Assembly (NCBI GenBank): GCA_947476065.1
Contig: CANJPG010000018.1
Location: 1 to 49,825, forward strand
Origin: Fidelibacterota bacterium
GTDB taxonomy: Bacteria > Pseudomonadota > Alphaproteobacteria > Rhodospirillales > Rhodospirillaceae
Direction of reading: 5' to 3'
DNA length: 49,825 nt
Positions 44,719-49,825 of the stretch are shown here, piece after piece (position 1 is the stretch's first letter; each line of letters begins with the position of its first letter). The position numbers were made by a program, and so were the translations under genes. The notes below the pieces were generated by a model. The model was not told where the DNA came from, searched no databases, and saw nothing but the letters and a program-made list of their open reading frames with translations.

Positions 44719-45439
44719 CGATCAGCATCCGAAAGCCCAGCAACCGCCCTAAGATCGGCCCCAGAACATTCTCGACCTTGAGCAGCGGCCGCACCAGCGG
44801 CTGCGGCAACAGGCACCAGGGCTGAAATCCGCCCGAAAGCGGATAGGCGAACAGACTGAGCCAGCGTGTGCGCAGCACGACAAACTCGGGAAAGGCTGCG
44901 GCAAAGCGCGCGCGGTCGCGCCCGACAAGGCGTGTCGGGAGCGCCTGGTTGGCGGCGAAGGCATCACGCGTCGGGTCGGGTTGGCCATGGCGCAAAGGAT
45001 CGGCGCTCAAATCAACCGGCTCTGGATGCATCCAGTGGTAGAACGGCCAGCTGAGCGGCGTCATCGCCGGTTCCATCAGGATAATACGACCGCCGGGGCG
45101 CAGCACGCGCGAAGCCTCGGCCAGAAAGCGGCGCGGAAACTCGATGTGATGCAACACATCAAACATCACGATGTTGTCAAAGGTAGCGTCGCCCACCGGC
45201 AGGAACTGTGCGTCAGCCACCAGATCGAGCCATGGGGCCGGCAGGATGTCCGTGGTCACCACATGTGGCGCGAATTCCTTGAAGATGCCAGAGCCGCCGC
45301 CGATCTCCAAGGTCGCGCCGGGTGCAATTTCTTCAGCCATGCGCCGGTACAAATCGAGATAGATATCGCGCAAGACCGGTTTCTGCCGCCATTGGCGGCC
45401 GTGTTCGGCGATACGCCCATCAACAGCTTGGCTGTCCAT
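44690..45439 (-). CDS. Class I SAM-dependent methyltransferase
   Basis: 249 residues from ATG 45439, which overlaps the stop of the gene upstream (TGATG); ATG 45463 is an alternative. Motif I L-E-I-G-G-G-S-G lies at about 44-51, followed by T-T-D-I-L-P, D-A-Q-F-L-P and a F-D-V-L-H-H-I-E segment. The C-terminus has a hydrophobic L-L-P-Q-P-L-V-R-P-L-L region that may contact lipid. Last gene of a three-gene minus-strand operon with two glycan-related partners, so a role in sugar or lipid-carrier methylation is likely. Substrate unknown. Confidence 0.85.
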   Translation of the reverse strand: MDSQAVDGRIAEHGRQWRQKPVLRDIYLDLYRRMAEEIAPGATLEIGGGSGIFKEFAPHVVTTDILPAPWLDLVADAQFLPVGDATFDNIVMFDVLHHIEFPRRFLAEASRVLRPGGRIILMEPAMTPLSWPFYHWMHPEPVDLSADPLRHGQPDPTRDAFAANQALPTRLVGRDRARFAAAFPEFVVLRTRWLSLFAYPLSGGFQPWCLLPQPLVRPLLKVENVLGPILGRLLGFRMLIVIEKRAAAQ

Positions 45440-46902
45440 CAGAATGCTTTGAGCTTTCGCCATGCGAACAACACCATGCGCGCGAGAAGCCAGCCGTGCG
45501 TGAAACGCGAAATCTGTGTCTCGCCGTAGGACCTGCCCGCGTACCTGATGGGAACCTCGACGATTTTCAGATTCAGCTTTACAGCGCCGAAGATGAGGTC
45601 GTAATCGCCGAAGGGATCGAACTCGCCGAAATAGGCGCGGCTGGCGACGATGCGCTCGTAATCGTGGCGCCAAAGCACCTTAGTACCGCAGAGCGTATCG
45701 GTGAAGCGCTGGTTCAGCAGGTAGGAGAACAGAATGGCGAAACCGTGGTTGGCCAGATTGTTGAGGAAGCGCATCGCCTCGGCTTCCATCGGATAAACTA
45801 GCCGCGTGCCGTTGATGAACTCGCCGCGGCCTAGCGCCAGGGCGTCGTAGAATTTTGGCAGGCTTTCCGGCGGCACTGTCAAATCGGCATCGAGGATCAT
45901 GACGATGTCCCCGCGCGCCATGGCGAAGCCCTTGCGCACGGCGTCGCCTTTGCCCTTGCCGTCCTGGCGCGTGACTTTGATGTCGTGCGTGGGATATGCG
46001 GCCTGGACGCGCAGACATTCCTCGAATGTGTTGTCCTTGCTGTGGCCTTCGACAAACAGAATCTCGATGTCGGGCGCGAAAGCCGGCATACGGCGTACTG
46101 CGTTCTCGATATTGCCGCGCTCGTTGCGGCACGGCACGACGACGCTGACCGAGGGCAGGTCCGCCGCCTTCTTGCGCTTGGGAACGGGGCGAGCCACGAC
46201 GTAGTTGCGCAGGCAGAGCCGGCGGATGCCCGGCAAGGGCGCAATGAAACGGTTCACAAAAGTCCCAAGACCGAGCAAACGGCGCGGCAGCAGCTGGCGC
46301 CATTCGCGGCGTACGATCTCAAAGTCGGCGAGCGTCAGCAGATTGGCGATATCCGCCGTCGGCAGCGTATTCTGCGGCACCTGCGGCATTTTGAATCCCA
46401 GGCGCTCGGCCAGTTGCAGCAGCGGATCCCACAGGTGCGAGTAATAGGCGATGATGACGCGGGTGGTGGGCTGTGCACAGCCATGGAGATGCTCGAGCAG
46501 GGCCTGGCAGTCTTCGATCAATCCGATGGTGTCCGACACCACGATGTAGTCGAACGGCTCAGCCAGGCGCTGGAGAAAGGCGGGGTCTTCGGCATTGCCC
46601 GCATGGAATTCGAGGGCGGGAAATTTTTCGCGGGCGATGCGCACCATCTCGGTGCTGAGATCAACGCCGACGCCCCGTGACGGTTTGAGTGCGGCCAGCA
46701 ATTGGCCATCGCCGCAGCCGATCTCGAGCACGCGTGCCCCGGCGGGGATCAGGAACCGCATATAGGCGTGGTCGGCCTCGTAGAAATAGCTGTTCTGGCG
46801 CACCCAGTGGCTGCGCTGTGGCGCCAGGCGGTCGAACAGCGTGCGGCTCGCCTGCTGGCGCGCCGTCAGGGCCGTCTCGGCAAGAGGCGTCTCCATGTTC
46901 AT
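45439..46902 (-). CDS. Methyltransferase-GT2 fusion (polyprenyl-phosphate-sugar synthase-like)
   Basis: 487 residues from ATG 46902, ATGA overlap with the gene upstream. Residues 1-235 are a SAM methyltransferase (V-L-E-I-G-C-G-D-G at 58-66). Residues 250-487 are a GT2 domain (S-V-V-V-P-C-R-N-E-R-G-N at 253-264, D-A-D at 338-340) with the dolichol/undecaprenyl-phosphate mannose-or-glucose synthase style, including G-K-G-D-A-V-R-K-G near 318-326 and a R-Y-A-G-R-S-Y-G segment near the end. Both domains are intact. The GT2 half would make a polyprenyl-P-linked sugar at the membrane, and the methyltransferase might modify the same sugar. The order, next to a flippase-like membrane protein, supports this. 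Confidence 0.87.
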   Translation of the reverse strand: MNMETPLAETALTARQQASRTLFDRLAPQRSHWVRQNSYFYEADHAYMRFLIPAGARVLEIGCGDGQLLAALKPSRGVGVDLSTEMVRIAREKFPALEFHAGNAEDPAFLQRLAEPFDYIVVSDTIGLIEDCQALLEHLHGCAQPTTRVIIAYYSHLWDPLLQLAERLGFKMPQVPQNTLPTADIANLLTLADFEIVRREWRQLLPRRLLGLGTFVNRFIAPLPGIRRLCLRNYVVARPVPKRKKAADLPSVSVVVPCRNERGNIENAVRRMPAFAPDIEILFVEGHSKDNTFEECLRVQAAYPTHDIKVTRQDGKGKGDAVRKGFAMARGDIVMILDADLTVPPESLPKFYDALALGRGEFINGTRLVYPMEAEAMRFLNNLANHGFAILFSYLLNQRFTDTLCGTKVLWRHDYERIVASRAYFGEFDPFGDYDLIFGAVKLNLKIVEVPIRYAGRSYGETQISRFTHGWLLARMVLFAWRKLKAF

Positions 46903-47882
46903 TGCAACGTCACCCACGTCAGGCTGCCCGGCAAAACCGAAATGATGACGCTAACTCCCAAAATGACCGACACCAGCAACGCATCCCCCGCACCGATTCC
47001 AAACAACGCAAATCCCGTCACCATGACTCCTTCACGGATGCCCCAGCCGTTGAGCGACACCGGCACCGCTGCGGCAAATATAGCCAAGGGCACCACGAGG
47101 AATCCCGCAAGCAGAGGGATTGTTATGCCAAGGCTTTGGCCGATTAGGATCACGATGGCAACCGTTGTCAGGTGGATCACAAGCGAAATGGCCAAGGCGG
47201 CCACGCCGGACTTAGAGGCCAACCCGCGCCGGATCTGGCCGACCAGCGCCTGCATACTAACCAGCCAGCTTTGGCGCGCCGGCCAGTGCGGCAATGGAAT
47301 GCGGTCCAGGGTCAGCGCAACGGCGATCAGCACTATTAAAGCGCCCGAGGCCAGACCCGTCCACAGCAGCGGTGCCGAGGTCCCAACGGCCCGCGCCGCC
47401 AACCAGGGCAGGCCGGCAAAGATCAGTATAATGGAGGCCAGCAACGCGGTGATGCGGTCGAGCACGATTCCTGAGACCACGCCCCGCCAGGGCAGGCCGG
47501 TGCGGCAGGCCAGCACGCCGCGCACCACATCGCCGCCCACTGTTGCGGGAAGAACTTGGCCGAAGAACATGCCGGCGAAGGTCAATTGCACGGCCATTAC
47601 CATCCCGAGCGGTGCATCCGCATGGCGCACCAGCAACCGCCAGCGCCAGGCGGCGCAAACAATGGTGCCAACCATCAGCGTCACGCCACCGATCAAGGGG
47701 CTGGGTTTGGCCGCGGCCAGCCGGCTACCCACGACGTCCCAGTCCAGCTTTCGGCTGAGAAAGATGATCAACGCCGCCGAGACCAGAATCTTGGCAAAAA
47801 GCGCAAGCCGCGTTGCGAGCCCTGACTTTGGCCGCCCGTCACCCCACGGCGGCGGCGCAAGCGGGTGCGGTAGGTTCTCCAT
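46899..47882 (-). CDS. Lysylphosphatidylglycerol-synthase-TM / UPF0104-like membrane protein
   Basis: 327 residues from ATG 47882; a TTG at 47909 would add nine residues. About eight membrane helices. G-Q-V-L-P-A-T-V-G-G-D-V-V-R (about 109-122) and S-L-N-G-W-G-I-R-E-G (about 282-291) are the signature segments of the flippase-like integral membrane family (the membrane part of MprF and its relatives). Members are proposed to flip or bind lipids and lipid-linked sugars. First gene of an operon whose next product makes such lipid-linked sugars, so a flippase for that donor is a reasonable inference. Confidence 0.88.
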   Translation of the reverse strand: MENLPHPLAPPPWGDGRPKSGLATRLALFAKILVSAALIIFLSRKLDWDVVGSRLAAAKPSPLIGGVTLMVGTIVCAAWRWRLLVRHADAPLGMVMAVQLTFAGMFFGQVLPATVGGDVVRGVLACRTGLPWRGVVSGIVLDRITALLASIILIFAGLPWLAARAVGTSAPLLWTGLASGALIVLIAVALTLDRIPLPHWPARQSWLVSMQALVGQIRRGLASKSGVAALAISLVIHLTTVAIVILIGQSLGITIPLLAGFLVVPLAIFAAAVPVSLNGWGIREGVMVTGFALFGIGAGDALLVSVILGVSVIISVLPGSLTWVTLQ

Positions 47883-48022
47883 CGATCCACTTTCACGATC
47901 TGCGCGCAACGGCGACTGGAAAGGTTGGGCGCAAGCCCTGGGCTGGTGCTATTTATTTAACGGCAAAGCCTAGCCGGTGGAACCCCAAACTGGCTCAGGC
48001 CTAGGCCGAACGGCGCCGGGGC

Positions 48023-48688
48023 TTAAAAGGGTTTGACCCTGCCGATAAAGGCGATGACCACCACTAGCACCAGGCCCGCCGCCATCGCCACCAGCGTGTG
48101 ATTGACCGCGGCACTGATCGCCTCTTCGCGCTCGGGCGAAGATCCCTCAACGGCGATCTCGTGAAAGGGCGCATAAAAGGGGCGAAATCCGATGTCCACG
48201 GCAATGGCCGACCAAAACACCAGGCCGAACAGGAACAACTTGGCGGCAAACCATGGGTCATCGATGGGTGCGCCGGTTGCCAATGAATTGAGGCCGTAGG
48301 CCACAAAGACCAGGCCGGCAAAGGCCTCGAAAACCAGCTCGACAATGCGCAGATTCGCCGCGAGCGCCCGTCCACGAGCGCCCGCCCCTGCCAGAATGAC
48401 GGCGAGCCAGACAAGGCCGATGATCCAGCTGGCCGCGCGCAGGCCAGGAGTCAGTGGATAGACATTGATGGCCCCCGTAAGTTCCACGCCGGTCGGCAGG
48501 ATCAGCGCGAAGCACGCCCTTGGGATGGCCTGCAGGATCTCGGCACGGCGCACGAGGGCTTTACGGTCGTCAAAACTGCGAGCCGCATTCTTGGTGCGCG
48601 CAGTGAGCATGTAGACCCGCACACCGGCGACAAACCAAATTGCAAAAAAGAGCGTATGGGCGTAGCCCCAAAGTGACGCGCTATCCAT
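48023..48688 (-). CDS. Hypothetical integral membrane protein
   Basis: 221 residues from ATG 48688, with GGGGAG 9 nt upstream; GTG 48694 is too close. About five or six membrane helices, with His in the first (Y-A-H-T-L-F-F) and a few others (F-Y-A-P-F-H, V-N-H-T-L) that could bind haem or metal, as in some membrane cytochromes and oxidoreductases. I do not recognise the family. No neighbour in operon. Confidence 0.6.
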   Translation of the reverse strand: MDSASLWGYAHTLFFAIWFVAGVRVYMLTARTKNAARSFDDRKALVRRAEILQAIPRACFALILPTGVELTGAINVYPLTPGLRAASWIIGLVWLAVILAGAGARGRALAANLRIVELVFEAFAGLVFVAYGLNSLATGAPIDDPWFAAKLFLFGLVFWSAIAVDIGFRPFYAPFHEIAVEGSSPEREEAISAAVNHTLVAMAAGLVLVVVIAFIGRVKPF

Positions 48689-48789
48689 CCCCACTCGCTC
48701 CCCGCAGTCGTGCGCCCCCGGGCCGTTTACGCCCGCCAGTTTACATCTAAACCGCGGCCCGAGAATGCAAATTCGGTGACGCCGGCGTT

Positions 48790-49374
48790 CTAGGAACGCG
48801 CGCGGGACGTGCGCGCGAAGAAAATTCCGAAAACCGCGGCCAGGACAAATCCGGCGGTGAGATAGTTCCTGATCTCCATAAGCGCGAACTTGAGGCGGTG
48901 AACCGTCACGCTGAACTCGAGCGCGTCAGCATAGTCTTCGCCGCTCAGTCCTCCGATCAAACGGAAGAACTCTACCTTGATGACAATGTCGAGGATCACG
49001 ACATAGAACGGCAGCATGGCGACGCCGCCCCGCCTGAGAAATGCAAAAAGCGGCGTTGGGAACTTCGCAAACAGCCACAGCCACCCTAAGGTGAACAAGC
49101 TAGCCGCGGCCAACATGTAGGTCAGATCAGCGGCGACAAAAAAAGCATAGGGCATCATCGCCGCCGCCTTGTCGATTGCGCCCAGTTCGACGGCGATCAT
49201 GAATTTGGTTAGCGGAAACTGCAGGTCGAAGGGCAGGAACCCGGCCGCGCCGCGATAGATCGGGCCAAAAAAAAACCGCGCCAAAAGCCCGAGCACCCCT
49301 GCCGTTGCAGCAGCAATGAGCAAGACGCGCAGCGTGACGCCGGATCTTAGTATTTCCGCAAAATCCCGAACCAT
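48790..49374 (-). CDS. Hypothetical membrane protein
   Basis: 194 residues. About four membrane helices with Phe-rich segments (A-R-F-F-F-G-P, L-P-F-Y-V-V-I-L-D). No family recognised. It lies 24 bp after the marC-family gene in the same direction and may be co-transcribed with it. Confidence 0.6.
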   Translation of the reverse strand: MVRDFAEILRSGVTLRVLLIAAATAGVLGLLARFFFGPIYRGAAGFLPFDLQFPLTKFMIAVELGAIDKAAAMMPYAFFVAADLTYMLAAASLFTLGWLWLFAKFPTPLFAFLRRGGVAMLPFYVVILDIVIKVEFFRLIGGLSGEDYADALEFSVTVHRLKFALMEIRNYLTAGFVLAAVFGIFFARTSRARS

Positions 49375-49398
49375 GTGCCGCGCCGCGTGCTCCCTTGC

Positions 49399-49825
49399 CT
49401 ATGTGCCGAGCACGGGAAAGCTCGCGCGCAATCCCTCGATGATGTTGTTCACCGCCAGCGCCGCCAGAACAATACCCAGCACACGGCCCAAGACGTTCAC
49501 GCCGGTGAGTCCGAGAATTCCCATAATGGACTGCGCGGCGAAAAAACACAGCGCGGTGAACATCAGCACGCCAATCATGATCGCCGCCGTTAACACCTGC
49601 GCCGTCGGGTCGCCCGCATTCTGCGCCTGCAGCAGGATGGTCGAAGCGATGGCGCCCGGTCCGGCAATGAGGGGGATTGCCAGCGGAAACACCGCCACAT
49701 CCGGCCGGCGATTTGACGCGTCCTCTTCCTCTTTTGGCGTCGGCGCGCGAATGCCTCCCTCGCGCGCGACAACCATGTCCACCGCCAGCAGAAAAAGCAG
49801 AAGGCCGCCGGCCACGCGGAACGCC
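49399..49825 (-). CDS. MarC-family membrane protein, 5'-truncated by window edge
   Basis: The frame is open to the window edge, with A-F-R-V-A-G-G-L-L-L-F-L-L-A-V-D-M-V at the visible start, a hallmark of MarC/YchE/YhgN proteins. About 140 residues of a usual 200 or so are present. V-F-P-L-A-I-P-L-I-A-G-P-G-A-I (42-56 of the visible part from GTG 49815) is the second half of the internal repeat typical of the family. An inner-membrane protein of unknown function; the old link to multiple antibiotic resistance in E. coli was not confirmed. Confidence 0.9.
   Translation of the reverse strand, partial: AFRVAGGLLLFLLAVDMVVAREGGIRAPTPKEEEDASNRRPDVAVFPLAIPLIAGPGAIASTILLQAQNAGDPTAQVLTAAIMIGVLMFTALCFFAAQSIMGILGLTGVNVLGRVLGIVLAALAVNNIIEGLRASFPVLGT

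Noticed and set aside
46702-47973. Plus-strand frame (423 residues) opposite the flippase-like gene
   Set aside because: Ser/Thr/Pro/Arg-rich shadow; the minus-strand gene has clear membrane helices and family motifs.
1-49825. CRISPR arrays, rRNA, tRNA and insertion sequences
   Set aside because: Looked for regularly spaced repeats, tRNA T-loop patterns and transposase motifs; none were found by eye.

Overview
The window is GC-rich DNA, packed with genes, from what looks like an alphaproteobacterium. Three things point there: an imuA-imuB-dnaE2 SOS cassette preceded by a GAAC-N7-GAAC LexA box (the alphaproteobacterial form), a HisKA_2-type histidine kinase, and gene families typical of Rhodospirillales-like genomes. 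A bciA-like vinyl reductase and a HiPIP hint at a phototrophic or formerly phototrophic lineage, but no reaction-centre or other bacteriochlorophyll gene is present. I saw no rRNA, tRNA, CRISPR array or insertion sequence.

Layout. 1-1031: 3' part of a DUF4010/MgtC-like membrane protein, then about 400 bp of A/T-richer DNA. 1448-3980: a small operon (anchored protein, alpha/beta hydrolase, BciA-like reductase). 3986-8410 (minus): RND efflux pump, fusion protein then permease. 8712-12740 (minus): a signal-peptide-bearing SDR and a large secreted metzincin protease with a frameshift near its C-terminus. 12974-15100: small cytochrome c, host-attachment-family protein and a PAS histidine kinase. 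15164-17443 (minus): secreted haem-containing beta-propeller protein. 17994-19995: GT4 glycosyltransferase and a methyltransferase with a signal peptide. 20047-20887: ArsR/SRPBCC pair, the second gene frameshifted. 20982-24071: Sel1 protein, a secreted unknown, GST, crotonase and a small unknown. 24244-29652: SOS mutasome imuA-imuB-dnaE2. 29740-30060: HiPIP.

The largest unit is a polysaccharide locus at 30483-44718. Twelve plus-strand genes, mostly overlapping by 1-11 nt, encode a GT2, the full dTDP-L-rhamnose pathway (rmlBDAC), an ABC polysaccharide exporter (wzm, wzt with a C-terminal carbohydrate-binding-like domain), a 643-residue protein with two methyltransferase domains and a long coiled-coil tail, a rhamnosyltransferase-like GT2, a GT4 with an extra C-terminal domain, an epimerase and a GT-C-like membrane protein. 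A convergent minus-strand operon (47882-44690) adds a flippase-like membrane protein, a methyltransferase-GT2 fusion and another methyltransferase. Together they look like a system for making, end-capping and exporting a rhamnose-containing glycan by the ABC-dependent route. The double methyltransferase with a coiled coil is the best candidate for an unfamiliar chain-length or terminator protein, analogous in layout but not in domain content to WbdD.

The right end (48023-49825, minus) holds two unrecognised membrane proteins and the 3' part of a marC-family gene. Two genes carry single-base frameshifts at short homopolymers, so sequence error should be excluded before calling them pseudogenes.
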